From JANNSX01 sp046348995 (GTDB taxonomy: Bacteria > Pseudomonadota > Alphaproteobacteria > Rhizobiales > Hyphomicrobiaceae): DNA of 64,000 nt. The notes beneath the pieces are model-generated. The model did not search any database, was not told where the DNA came from, and saw only the letters and a list, made by a program, of their open reading frames with translations. The position numbers and the translations under genes are program-made. Within the stretch, counting starts at the first letter, position 1. Every line of letters starts with the position of its first letter. Positions 15,143 to 24,209 of the stretch are shown here, one piece after another. The stretch spans positions 1 to 64,000 of the forward strand of contig JAXMDB010000006.1 of the NCBI GenBank assembly GCA_046348995.1, read 5' to 3'.

Positions 15143-17350
15143 ATGCAAGACATGATCCGCACGCTCCCGCTTCGCGCTCGGCTCCTCGAGTCGGAGCGGC
15201 TCATGGAGAATACCGGATGCTACGACGGCATCACGGATCTGAAGCTCCGCAAGCAGGACCCGCTCAAGTTCGAGACGCTGCATACGAAGCTGCGCTCGTT
15301 CTGCGTCTCGGCGCGTGAGATGGCGCGGCGCATCTCGGCGTCGCCCGGCGTGCGCGAGGTCGGTGAGATGGTGGTCGCCATCTACACGCCGGAAGGCGAT
15401 GCGGTGGCACTGTCGAACGGCATCATGGTGCACGTCCACACCATGAGCCGCTTTATCAAGTGGATGATCCGCAACGGCTACGAGGAGAACCCCGGCATCA
15501 ACCCCGGCGACATCTTCGCGAATAACGACGCTTTCATCGGCACCGTGCAAGTGCCCGACGTCATGGATGTCGTGCCGATCTTCCACGAGGGCGAGCTCGT
15601 CGGCTGGGCGGGCGCCGTCTGCCACGAGCTCGAAAGCGGCGGCATCACACCTGGTGGCGACGTCTGTCTCGCCCAGGAGCGCTTCACCGAGGGCCTTTTC
15701 GTCTGCGCCGAGAAGATCGGCACCAACGACGAGATCCGTCGCGACTATGTCATCCGCTGCGAGCGCAACTTGCGCATGCCGATCTATTGGGTGCTCGACG
15801 AAAAGGCGAAAGTCGCCGCCTGCATCGAGATGCGCGAGAGCGTGAAGGAAATCATCGCCGAGGTGGGGCTGCCTTACTGGAAGCGCGTGATGAAAGAGTT
15901 CATCGAGGAGGGCCGCCGCAGCCAGCTCGCCCGCACCCGCCAGCTCACCGTTCCCGGCATCTATCGCGGCCACACCTTCTACGGCCACGTGACCAAGGGG
16001 AAGCCCGGCTTCCAGCCGCTCGGTCCCGCAAACTGGCTCTACAACATGCCGATGGAGATGCAGATCACCTCCGACGGCCGTATGGTGATCGACTTCGAGG
16101 GCACGCAGCCCTGGGGCTACCACTCGATGAACTGCACGCCGGGCGGTATGGACGGCGGCATGTTCGTGACGTTGACCCAGCACATGAATTTCGAGGGCCT
16201 GGTCAACGACGGCGCCTGGATGGCGACCGAGCTGAAGCTCCCGGCCGGCACCTGGACCAATCCCGACAGCGAGTTCGCGGCAACCGCCACGTCGTGGGCG
16301 CTGCTGCTACCGGCCTACGGTGTGTTCCAGCGTCTGCTCTCCCGCGCTTTCATCGCGCGCGGTTTCGTCGAGGAGGCCTTCGTCGGTCAGGTCAACTCGC
16401 CGATGATCGAGATGGGTGGCGTCAGCCAGTACGGCACGACCTTCGGCATGGCACATTTCGAATGCGCGGCGGCGGGCTCGGGCGCACTCGCCATCAAGGA
16501 CGGACTCGACACGGCCTATGTCGGCTGGAACCCGGAAAGCGACATGGGCAATATCGAGATCTGGGAGCAGAATATGCCGATGCTGTACATCGGCCGTTCG
16601 ATCCTGGCAGACTCAGGCGGCGCCGGAAAATATCGCGGCGGCTGCTCGTTCCTGTCGACCTGGCTCATTCACAAGACGCCGCATCTGAGGCTCGTGACGT
16701 CTGAGCATTCGAGTAGGGTTTACGACAACGCCGGCATGTGCGGTGGCTATCCGGCCCCGACCTGCCAGAAGCATCGCGCGGTCCGCGACACGAACATCGC
16801 CGAGGTAATCGCCAAGCAGAAGCCGATCCCGCACGGTATCGGCACCGATCCCGAGCGCTCCGAGCTCGAAGCGACGCTCAAGGGCGACCATATCGTCGAG
16901 GAGGGGCCCTACATCACCGCCCCGCACGAGGCCGGCGATATCTTCACGCACGCCTATAACGGCGGCGGCGGCTACGGCGACGTGCTGGAGCGTGATCCAG
17001 CCAAGGTCGCCTACGATGTCGAGAACGGTTTCATCACCGCGAGTGCCGCCGAGAGCGTGTTCGGCGTGGTGCTCGCCGAAAATGAAAAGACCGATCGTCT
17101 CGAGGTCGATGCCAAAGCGACGGCAAAGCGGCGCGCGAAAATGCTTGAGAAGCGCCGCAAGCGCGCCGTTCCGGTCTCTGACTGGATCGCCAGAGAGGGC
17201 AAGCGGGTGAAAGCGGGCAAGCTCGCGCCCGAGGTCAAGCTCATGTACGGCGCGGCGATGAAGCTCTCGCCGCGCTTTGCCGCCGAGTACCGGGCGTTCT
17301 GGTCGCTCGACGACGGCTTCACCTTCGCCGCGAAAGGAGGCCGCAAATGA
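15143..17350 (+). CDS. acxB: Acetone carboxylase-type alpha subunit (HyuB/oxoprolinase B family)
   Basis: Catalytic metal-binding subunit of 735 residues in the hydantoinase/oxoprolinase B family. Conserved blocks include NPGINPGDIFANNDAFIGT and, near the C-terminus, GDIFTHAYNGGGGYGDVLERD. Acetone carboxylase alpha subunits bind manganese and carry out the carboxylation. The ATG at 15143 follows GGTGAGG; an open frame from 15071 runs through the intergenic repeat and is unlikely to be translated. The stop overlaps the start of the gamma gene in an ATGA arrangement, so the two are translationally coupled. Confidence 0.87.
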   Translation: MQDMIRTLPLRARLLESERLMENTGCYDGITDLKLRKQDPLKFETLHTKLRSFCVSAREMARRISASPGVREVGEMVVAIYTPEGDAVALSNGIMVHVHTMSRFIKWMIRNGYEENPGINPGDIFANNDAFIGTVQVPDVMDVVPIFHEGELVGWAGAVCHELESGGITPGGDVCLAQERFTEGLFVCAEKIGTNDEIRRDYVIRCERNLRMPIYWVLDEKAKVAACIEMRESVKEIIAEVGLPYWKRVMKEFIEEGRRSQLARTRQLTVPGIYRGHTFYGHVTKGKPGFQPLGPANWLYNMPMEMQITSDGRMVIDFEGTQPWGYHSMNCTPGGMDGGMFVTLTQHMNFEGLVNDGAWMATELKLPAGTWTNPDSEFAATATSWALLLPAYGVFQRLLSRAFIARGFVEEAFVGQVNSPMIEMGGVSQYGTTFGMAHFECAAAGSGALAIKDGLDTAYVGWNPESDMGNIEIWEQNMPMLYIGRSILADSGGAGKYRGGCSFLSTWLIHKTPHLRLVTSEHSSRVYDNAGMCGGYPAPTCQKHRAVRDTNIAEVIAKQKPIPHGIGTDPERSELEATLKGDHIVEEGPYITAPHEAGDIFTHAYNGGGGYGDVLERDPAKVAYDVENGFITASAAESVFGVVLAENEKTDRLEVDAKATAKRRAKMLEKRRKRAVPVSDWIAREGKRVKAGKLAPEVKLMYGAAMKLSPRFAAEYRAFWSLDDGFTFAAKGGRK

Positions 17351-17838
17351 CGTCCTACTCCAAGGAAGTCCTGCGCGACCTGAAAGACGGCACGCTGGCC
17401 TGGCCACAGGTCAAGCGCATCATGAGCGCCTACAAGGACGACGATCGCTTCTTCAAGATGCTCGAGGTGCATCAGGAGCGGGTCGCCTTCAAGGAGCGCA
17501 TTCTTCTGCCGATCGGCGAGCATCTCTACATCGTGCAGAAGGGCTGGAAGCGCATCGTCAAATGCGGCTGCGGGCACGAATTCGGGGATGCCAAGAAGAA
17601 CTGGAAGCTCGCGGCCCTGATCCATGTCCGCGACAGCGAGAAGGCGTTGCGCGAGATCTATCCCTCGACGGATCTCTGCGATCCCGCGTGGATGGAAATC
17701 CGCGAGTTCATCTGCCCCGGTTGCACGACGCTGCTCGAGGTGGAAGCCTGCCCGCCCGGCTATCCGATCGTCTTTGAGTTCGAGCCGGATATCGACGGCT
17801 TCTACCGGGATTGGCTGGGCAAGCCGCTCGAGACCTGA
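17347..17838 (+). CDS. acxC: Acetone carboxylase-type gamma subunit
   Basis: Small subunit of 163 residues found only in acetone and acetophenone-type carboxylases, which makes it the diagnostic gene of the operon. Metal-binding residues are visible: C73-G-C75-G-H77 and C123-PG-C126, with C135 nearby, fitting a zinc site. It overlaps the alpha gene by 4 bases. After its stop, 10 bases lead to a decayed SDR gene that was probably once the fourth gene of the operon. Confidence 0.87.
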   Translation: MTSYSKEVLRDLKDGTLAWPQVKRIMSAYKDDDRFFKMLEVHQERVAFKERILLPIGEHLYIVQKGWKRIVKCGCGHEFGDAKKNWKLAALIHVRDSEKALREIYPSTDLCDPAWMEIREFICPGCTTLLEVEACPPGYPIVFEFEPDIDGFYRDWLGKPLET

Positions 17839-17848
17839 GGAGAGACCG

Positions 17849-18664
17849 ATGAGCCAATCCCTCCGCGGCCGCACCGCCTTCGTTACGGGTGGCATCACAG
17901 GCCAGGGGCTTGCCATTGCCGAGGCAATGGCCCGCGAAGGCGCCAACGTTGCGGTCGGCTCGTTCATCGGCGAGGCGGCAGGACGACTTTCCGACTCGGC
18001 GGCCTATCCGAAAACTCCGAGGTTGGTCGTGTCGCAGCCTCACTGTCGGTCTACGGCACGAGAATACACGCGGGCCATCTCGACGTACGCGAGCAGGCTT
18101 CCGTCGCCGCCTTTGTTTCAGCTGCGGGTCGGCCTGCGGCCCGATCCGATATACTCGTGAACGCTGCCGGGACCGCCGAGCAGCCGAATACGGCCATTCC
18201 GACGAGCTTTGGCACAAGGTCATCGATACGAACTTGAGCGGAGCCTTCCGTACGACCCGGGCGTCACCTTCCTGGCATGATCGGGCGCAAATGGGGCGGA
18301 TCGTCAACATCGGCTCGACGGCAGCGACGTCGGCTGGAAGAACAACCCGGCCTATTGCGCGTCAGCGGGCCTGCTTGGCCTGACGCGCTGCGTGGCGTTG
18401 GAAGGCGCGCCGCACGGCGCTGACCTGCGTCATGATCAGCCCGACCTGGGTCGAGACGGAGCTGATGCGCCGCAACGTCGCGGGTCGTGGCCTGAGCAAG
18501 GGCGCACGCTCGAGGACGCGATGGCGGACATCGCCGCGCAGAACCCGCAAGGGCGCATCATTCAGCCTTCGGAGATCGCCGCGCTCGCCGTGTTCCTGTG
18601 CGGCGAGGGCGCCAAGGGCATCACCATGGAGAACATCCAGGTGACCGGCGGCGCGCTCTGGTGA
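17849..18664 (+). pseudogene. Short-chain dehydrogenase/reductase, multiply frameshifted
   Basis: An SDR gene can be pieced together only by switching frame at least five times. The ATG frame gives the cofactor motif TGGITGQG (residues 13-20). NAAG of the active-site sheet is encoded at 18160-18171 in another frame, DELWHKVIDTNLSGAF near 18201 in a third, and PTWVETELM and the C-terminal IIQPSEIAALAVFLCGEGAK in yet others. The active-site segment reads YCASAGLLG where SDRs have YxxxK, so the catalytic lysine codon is gone. It follows the carboxylase gamma gene by 10 bases. Acetone operons could use such an enzyme on hydroxybutyrate or a secondary alcohol, but this copy is dead. Confidence 0.85.
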
Positions 18665-18673
18665 AAGCGGCGA

Positions 18674-21600
18674 TCACTCCGCCGGCGCGGGCAGAGCTTC
18701 GTGAGCCGCACGCTCAGTGACGACACTGCGGCCGAAATAGCTGTAGACCGCCGGGATCACGAACAGCGTCAGCAACGTGCCGAGCGACATGCCGCCGACG
18801 ATCACCCAGCCGATCTGCTGGCGGCTCTCTGCTCCCGCCCCTTCGGCAAGCGCCAGAGGTACGGCACCGAGCACCATGGCGCCCGTCGTCATGAGGATCG
18901 GACGGAAGCGTAGGCTTGCGGCTTCAGCCACCGCATCGCGCTTCGACTTGCCCTCGGCCTGCAGCTGATTGGCGAACTCGACGATGAGAATGCCGTGTTT
19001 CGTAATGAGGCCGATGAGCGTGACGAGGCCGATCTGCGAATAGACGTTGAGCGTGCCGCCCGTCAGCCACAACGCCGACAAGGCGCCCGTCATCGACAAA
19101 GGGACCGTAACGAGGATGATGAACGGATCGCGCACGCTTTCAAATTGCGCCGCGAGCACCAGATAGATGAACAGAATAGCCAGCACGAAAACGTTGGCGA
19201 GGCTGCTGGCAGAGGCGCGGAAATCGCGGCTCTGGCCGCTGAAATCGGTTTGTGTGGTTTCCGGCAGCACCTCGCCAGCAATGCGCTCCAGATACGTCAG
19301 CGCCTCGCCGACCGTGTAGCCCGAGGCGAGGTTCGCAGATACCGTGACGGAGCGCAGCTGATTGAAGCGCTTGAGCTCCTTGGGCGCGACCGCCTCCGCG
19401 AGCTTCACGACGCTCGAGAGTTGCACCATCTCGCCGCGGCTGTTGCGCAGGAAGATCGTCGAGAGTGCGGACGGATCGGCGCGGTCCTGGGCCGCAAGCT
19501 GAACGATGACGTCGTACTGCTCGCCGTTCTGCTCGAAGCGCGTGACTTGCCGCCCGCCGAGCAAGGTTTCGAGTGTGCGCCCGACGGTGCCGACGTCGAG
19601 ACCCAAATCAGCCACGCGGGCCCGATCGATCTCGACGCGCAGCTCGGGCGTGTTGAGCTTCAGGTCCGTGTCGAGGGATTCGAGGCCCGGGTTCTTCCGC
19701 GCTTCCGTGATCAGGCGATCCGCGAGTTGGTTCAGCTCCTCATAAGTTCCCGACGATTGCAGAACGAACTCGACGGGCCGGCCGGCACCGCGCTGTCCGA
19801 AGGCGCTCGGCGACTGCGGAACGACCTGAATTCCCGCGACCTTGCGCAAGTCCTTAGCGATGCCGCTCGTGATGTCCTGCTGCGAGCGGGTGCGCGTCTC
19901 CCAGTCGACAAGAGGAGCAATGTAAAGGGATTGCGATACGTCCGGGGCGCCCGCGATCGCGAGACGCGACCGAATTTCCGGGACCTTGGCGAGGATCTCA
20001 TCGACCTGCCGGACGTAGCGCTCGGTGAACTTGACGGTGGAGCCTTCCGGACTTGTGCCACGAATGCGAACGACGCCGACGTCCTCGCGGGGCGCGAGCT
20101 CGGACTTGAGGGTTGTCAAGAACCAGCCGCAAAGCACCGCCGAGAGCACGGCGACGGCGAGCGTGATGGGCCGCCAGCGCAACGTAAGAGCAAGCAGCCG
20201 CCGATAGCCGGACTCGGCGGCGCCGAAGGCTCGCTCGAGAACGCGGAACACCAGTCCCGGTTGTGGATTGTGCCGCAAGAGACGCGAGGACATCATGGGC
20301 GTCAGCGTCAAGGCGACGACGCCCGAGACGATGACCGCGCCGGCGAGCGTCAAGGCGAACTCGAGGAACAAGCGTCCGGTCTTGCCCGGCGCGAAAGCGA
20401 TCGGCGCGTAAACGGCGGCGAGGGTCAGCGTCATCGCGACGACGGCGAAGCCGATTTCGCGCGTGCCTTTGATCGCAGCCGCGACCGGCTCCATGCCCTC
20501 CTCGATGTGGCGGTAGATGTTCTCGAGCACGACGATGGCGTCGTCGACCACGAGACCGATAGCGAGCACCATGGCGAGCAGGGTCAGGATGTTGACGCTG
20601 AACCCGAGCGCTAGCATCAGCGCGAAGGTCGTGACGAGCGACACAGGGATGGTGACGATCGGGATGATCGCGGCGCGCAGCGTGCGCAGGAACAGGAGGA
20701 TCACGATGACGACGAGCACCACGGCTTCACCGATCGTCACGTAGACGGCGTTGATGGAGCGGTCGATGAAAACGGTGTCGTCGTAGCCGAGATCGACGGC
20801 CATGCCTTCCGGCAGCGCTTTCTCGATATCGGGAAGCACTTTGCGCACTTCCTCCGAGACATCGAGGGGATTGGCCGTCGATTGCTTGATGATGCCGACG
20901 GATACTGCGGGAATGCCACGATACGTATTCGAGCGCCGATCGTCGGAGGCCCCGAGCTCCACGCGGGCGACCTCGCCGAGCTTCACCTGATAGCCGTCGC
21001 TGCTCTTGAGCACGACGTTCCGGAATTGCTCGGGTGTGCTGAGCCCCGTGCGCGACAGCACCGTGAACTCGCGATCCTGGCTCTCCAGCCGGCCCGACGG
21101 GATCTCCGCGTTCTGCGAGCGGAGGGCAGCCTCGACATCCTGAACCGTGAGGTTGTAGGCCGCGAGGCGCTCGCGATCCACCCAGACGCGCATGGCATAG
21201 CGCCGCTCGCCGAAGATCTGCACGTCGGCGACGCCGAGGAGGTTCTTCAAGCGATCGACGATATAGCGATCGGCATAGTCCGTGATCTCGAGCGAAGACA
21301 TTTTGGGGCTCGTGAAGACCAGGAACATGATCGGTTGGGCGTCCGCCTCGACCTTGGCGATCACGGGCTCGGAAATTTCGTCCGGCAGGCGGCCGCGAAC
21401 ACGACTCACACGGTCGCGGACGTCGCTTGCGGCCACATCCGGATTGATGGCGGTCTGAAAGCGCACCGTGATGCGGCTCGATTCCGACCGGCTGGTCGAC
21501 TCGAGCACGTCGATGCCCTCGATGCCGGCGATCGAGCCTTCGAGGATCTGAGTCACCTGGCTCTCGATGATCGCCGCCGAGGCGCCGGGATAGGAGGTGT

Positions 21601-21742
21601 TCACCGAGACGATAGGCTCGTCGATATTGGGGTATTGCCGGACGGTCAGCTGTTGGAACGAGACCGCGCCGATGAGCGTCAGCATGAGGCTCATCACGCT
21701 CGCAAAGACCGGCCGCCGGATGAAGAATTCGAACAGGCCCAA
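18674..21742 (-). CDS. RND (HAE1/AcrB-type) multidrug efflux permease
   Basis: Inner-membrane proton-driven efflux pump of 1022 residues, the usual RND length. The N-terminus LGLFEFFIRRPVFASVMSLM is typical, and GLVVDDAIVVLENIYRHIEEG is the TM4 signature with the proton-relay Asp pair. The start is taken as TTG at 21742, which begins exactly where family members begin and lies 5 bases after the adaptor stop. The frame is open to 22114, but the extra sequence is the adaptor gene read out of frame. No outer-membrane TolC-type gene follows, so a shared one must be used. Confidence 0.92.
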   Translation of the reverse strand: MGLFEFFIRRPVFASVMSLMLTLIGAVSFQQLTVRQYPNIDEPIVSVNTSYPGASAAIIESQVTQILEGSIAGIEGIDVLESTSRSESSRITVRFQTAINPDVAASDVRDRVSRVRGRLPDEISEPVIAKVEADAQPIMFLVFTSPKMSSLEITDYADRYIVDRLKNLLGVADVQIFGERRYAMRVWVDRERLAAYNLTVQDVEAALRSQNAEIPSGRLESQDREFTVLSRTGLSTPEQFRNVVLKSSDGYQVKLGEVARVELGASDDRRSNTYRGIPAVSVGIIKQSTANPLDVSEEVRKVLPDIEKALPEGMAVDLGYDDTVFIDRSINAVYVTIGEAVVLVVIVILLFLRTLRAAIIPIVTIPVSLVTTFALMLALGFSVNILTLLAMVLAIGLVVDDAIVVLENIYRHIEEGMEPVAAAIKGTREIGFAVVAMTLTLAAVYAPIAFAPGKTGRLFLEFALTLAGAVIVSGVVALTLTPMMSSRLLRHNPQPGLVFRVLERAFGAAESGYRRLLALTLRWRPITLAVAVLSAVLCGWFLTTLKSELAPREDVGVVRIRGTSPEGSTVKFTERYVRQVDEILAKVPEIRSRLAIAGAPDVSQSLYIAPLVDWETRTRSQQDITSGIAKDLRKVAGIQVVPQSPSAFGQRGAGRPVEFVLQSSGTYEELNQLADRLITEARKNPGLESLDTDLKLNTPELRVEIDRARVADLGLDVGTVGRTLETLLGGRQVTRFEQNGEQYDVIVQLAAQDRADPSALSTIFLRNSRGEMVQLSSVVKLAEAVAPKELKRFNQLRSVTVSANLASGYTVGEALTYLERIAGEVLPETTQTDFSGQSRDFRASASSLANVFVLAILFIYLVLAAQFESVRDPFIILVTVPLSMTGALSALWLTGGTLNVYSQIGLVTLIGLITKHGILIVEFANQLQAEGKSKRDAVAEAASLRFRPILMTTGAMVLGAVPLALAEGAGAESRQQIGWVIVGGMSLGTLLTLFVIPAVYSYFGRSVVTERAAHEALPAPAE

Positions 21743-21747
21743 GAGTC

Positions 21748-22899
21748 TCAGCTCCGCTTGGCCAGGGGTTGCACGGTGGCACGACCCTCGTTGTCCGATT
21801 GACCGGCGGGCGCCACGACCTCGACGGCGACGCCGTCGCGCAGCCGCTGCTGTCCTCCAACGACCACGCTGGTCCCGGCGGTGAGCCCGCTCACGACCTC
21901 GACCTCGCCGCTGCGGCGCTCTCCGAGTGTCACCGGGCTCGCGACGGCCTTGCCGTTCTCGACCTTGAAGACGAGGCTCTCGCCGCCACGCGGCACGATG
22001 GCACTTTCGGGAACGAGCACGACCTCTCGCTCGTCCAGACCGCGGATGGTGATGCGGGCGAAGAGGCCGGGCCTCAAGAGATTGCTCTCGTTGGTGAGCT
22101 TCGCACGCACCCACAGGCTCCGGCCGTTGACGTCGACGGCCGGGTCGATGGCATAGATCGTGCCGTCGAACGTCTGCTCTGGCAGGGCATCGACCTCGAC
22201 GGTGACCTTTTGACCAACCTTGACCGCGGCGAGCAGGATCTCGGGGATGCGAAAATCGACTTTGAGCACGTCGATCTTCTCGATGCCGACGATCGGCGTG
22301 CCGACCCCGATGAAGGCGCCAACCGAGACATTGCGCATGCGGGCGACCCCGTCGAAGGGCGCGCGCAGCACGTGCCGGTCGATCTTCAACCGGGCAAGCT
22401 CGACGGTGGCGACAGCTTGCTCGTAGGCGGCCTTGGCTTCGTCGGTGGTGCGTTGCGCAACCGTACCGGACTTCGACAGGCGCGCGGTGCGGACATTGTT
22501 GGCGGTGGCGAGCTTCAATGCCGCCTCGGCCTGCGCGAGCTCGGCTTTCGCCAGATCGTCATCCAGCTTCACGACCGTTTGACCGCGCTTGACGGGCTGT
22601 CCCTCGTCGAAGGCGATCTCGATTACACGGCCAGCGATCTCGGGAGCGACGGATACGGACTCGTCGGATTGCAGCGATCCGACGGCCTGAATGTCGCGGG
22701 TGAGCTCAGCGCTTCGCGACGCCACGACCTCGACCGGGGCCTGCTCGTCCTTTGCTTTGTCAGCTCCGCTCCGGCCCTCCTGCGTCATCGATACGGCTGG
22801 CAGCGCCGGTTTCCATTGGTCGAGCTTCCCGTTGAGCAGGGCCCAGCTCAGCGTGCCCAAGACAAGAAGCGCAGCAGCGGCAAGGGCGTAGCGCTTCAT
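21748..22899 (-). CDS. RND efflux periplasmic adaptor (membrane fusion protein)
   Basis: HlyD/AcrA-type adaptor of 383 residues that links the RND pump to the outer-membrane channel. It has one N-terminal membrane anchor (residues 4-23), then a lipoyl-like hairpin domain (GRVIEIAFDEGQPVKRGQTVVKLDD), an alpha-helical coil and a beta-barrel domain with the family motif LRAPFDGVARMRNVSVGAFI. No lipobox cysteine is visible, so it is probably held by the N-terminal helix. GGAGA lies 8 bases before the ATG. It is first in a two-gene operon with the pump. No regulator is adjacent. Confidence 0.92.
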   Translation of the reverse strand: MKRYALAAAALLVLGTLSWALLNGKLDQWKPALPAVSMTQEGRSGADKAKDEQAPVEVVASRSAELTRDIQAVGSLQSDESVSVAPEIAGRVIEIAFDEGQPVKRGQTVVKLDDDLAKAELAQAEAALKLATANNVRTARLSKSGTVAQRTTDEAKAAYEQAVATVELARLKIDRHVLRAPFDGVARMRNVSVGAFIGVGTPIVGIEKIDVLKVDFRIPEILLAAVKVGQKVTVEVDALPEQTFDGTIYAIDPAVDVNGRSLWVRAKLTNESNLLRPGLFARITIRGLDEREVVLVPESAIVPRGGESLVFKVENGKAVASPVTLGERRSGEVEVVSGLTAGTSVVVGGQQRLRDGVAVEVVAPAGQSDNEGRATVQPLAKRS

Positions 22900-23125
22900 G
22901 GCTGGCGTCTCCAGAGCGAACTGTGAAGGCTACGGCTCGTCCCCCGACCGAACGCCTGGAAAGACCTGCCCATAGCGATCTCAACGCTGGTGAAGGCAGA
23001 CTTCCGTCTGTCCCCACGATTTCGTGATCGGAAGCTATTCTAGAGCAGGTTCAGGCCTGCCTGCCAGATCGCGCGGCGTGCAGGGTGCAGCCGCCGGAAC
23101 GCAAATACCGAAGGGTATATAGCAA

Positions 23126-23156
23126 GCGAGCGCCCCCGGAGGCCGGGGACGCTCGC
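23126..23156 (-). terminator. Strong hairpin terminator downstream of the DapA-family gene
   Basis: GCGAGCG (23126-23132) pairs with CGCTCGC (23150-23156), continued inward by CCCCGG/CCGGGG around an AGG loop, with one unpaired position. In the reverse-strand transcript the stem is followed by UUGCUAUAUACCC, a moderately U-rich tail. It lies 31 bases past the stop of the aldolase gene. Confidence 0.8.
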
Positions 23157-23187
23157 AAATGCCAGCCATCGAGACCGAGGCGCGGTC

Positions 23188-24069
23188 TCACTTCCAGGCG
23201 AGGATCGGCTTCATCGCCTCGCGGAAGGCCGCCTTCTCGTCCTCGGTCAGGGGGCCGAAGGGCATCCGCGCCTCACCCACCGGCGTGCCCAGAAGCTCGC
23301 AGCCGTACTTCACCTTCTGCACGAACTTGCCGGACTCGAGGATATTGAGCGCGGTGTACAGGACGCCCATCTGCTGACGGGCCTTCTCGATGTTGCCCGA
23401 GCGGAAGGTGCGGTCGAGGTCGCAGCAGGCCTTGCCCATGCAGTTGGCCGGGCCGCAGATCCAGCTGTCGGCGCCCCAGAGCATGAAGTCGAGGGCGATG
23501 TCGTCGGAGCCGGAGACCAGCTGCAGGCGGTCCTTGTAGCGGGTCGAAATGCCGATGGCGCGCTGGAGGGAGCCCGAGCTCTCCTTGATGCCGATGACGC
23601 GCGGGTGGTCGGCGAGGGCATCCAGGACATCGAAGCCGATCTCGATACCGTCTTTGGCGGGGTAGCTGTAGAGAACGATGTTGACGTCGACGGCGTCGAG
23701 CACGGTCTTGTAGTGGCGGATCAGCTCATCGCCCGTGGGTTTCGTGTAGAAGGGGGTCGCCAGCAGAACGATGTCGTAGCCCATCGCTTTGGCGCGCTTC
23801 GTATTGGCGATCACGCCTTTCGTGTGAGGCGCGTTCGTGCCGGCGATCAAGGTTTCGGTCGGCTTGGCGAAATCCTTGACGAACTTGAGCACGCCGTCGC
23901 GCTCCTCGTCGCTCATGAGATTGTATTCGCCCGTCGAGCCACACGGCACCCAGCCGGTGACGCCATCGGCGCGCAAGCTCTTGAGCAGCTTCTCGAATGC
24001 CTTGAAATCCACCTCGCCCTTGGCATCGAAGGGGGTGACGAGGGCGGGGAGCACGCCTTGCAGTTTCAT
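23188..24069 (-). CDS. DapA/N-acetylneuraminate lyase-family aldolase
   Basis: Class I aldolase or dehydratase of 293 residues. The Schiff-base lysine is K162 in GIKESSG, the active-site tyrosine is Y134 in LYSYP, and GSTGE lies at residues 44-48. Family members cleave or dehydrate pyruvate adducts. The divergent GntR regulator suggests a catabolic role (for example a keto-deoxy sugar acid or hydroxyproline-type intermediate) rather than lysine synthesis. The ATG at 24069 follows AAAGGAC; an earlier start at 24147 would run through the operator palindromes. A strong terminator follows. Confidence 0.85.
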   Translation of the reverse strand: MKLQGVLPALVTPFDAKGEVDFKAFEKLLKSLRADGVTGWVPCGSTGEYNLMSDEERDGVLKFVKDFAKPTETLIAGTNAPHTKGVIANTKRAKAMGYDIVLLATPFYTKPTGDELIRHYKTVLDAVDVNIVLYSYPAKDGIEIGFDVLDALADHPRVIGIKESSGSLQRAIGISTRYKDRLQLVSGSDDIALDFMLWGADSWICGPANCMGKACCDLDRTFRSGNIEKARQQMGVLYTALNILESGKFVQKVKYGCELLGTPVGEARMPFGPLTEDEKAAFREAMKPILAWK

Positions 24070-24095
24070 CGATCTGTCCTTTCGGGCCTCGGCTG

Positions 24096-24116
24096 ATGTC
24101 GACTGGCTGTCGACAT
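24096..24116. promoter_or_regulatory. Palindrome ATGTCGAC-N5-GTCGACAT in a divergent promoter
   Basis: Perfect 8-bp arms at 24096-24103 and 24109-24116 lie 27 bases before the aldolase start and about 94 before the GntR start. The GTCGAC core recurs in the neighbouring site. This is the layout expected for binding by the divergent GntR protein, with negative control of both genes. Confidence 0.65.
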
Positions 24117-24118
24117 TA

Positions 24119-24150
24119 CTCTTGCCGACTTTGTGTCGACATGGCAAGAG
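24119..24150. promoter_or_regulatory. Second nested palindrome with TGTCGACA core
   Basis: CTCTTGCC (24119-24126) and GGCAAGAG (24143-24150) are perfect arms, and the self-complementary octamer TGTCGACA (24134-24141) sits off-centre between them. Together with the adjacent site there are three GTCGAC cores within 45 bases, which suggests cooperative binding by a dimeric regulator. Confidence 0.55.
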
Positions 24151-24209
24151 GGTTGTGAAGCCGGACCTATGCGATCGTGGAATGGCCCAATCGCCAGCGG
24201 GAGAGCAGC

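Noticed and set aside
18995..20614. A 539-codon open frame opposite the RND pump gene
   Set aside because: It is a mirror of the pump coding strand with no recognisable protein features.
21743..22114. N-terminal extension of the RND pump
   Set aside because: The extra frame is the adaptor gene read in another frame; family members begin at the LGLFEFFIRRP segment, at the TTG 21742.
23188..24069. Lysine-biosynthesis dapA
   Set aside because: The divergent GntR regulator with operator palindromes and the lack of biosynthetic neighbours fit a catabolic aldolase of the same family.
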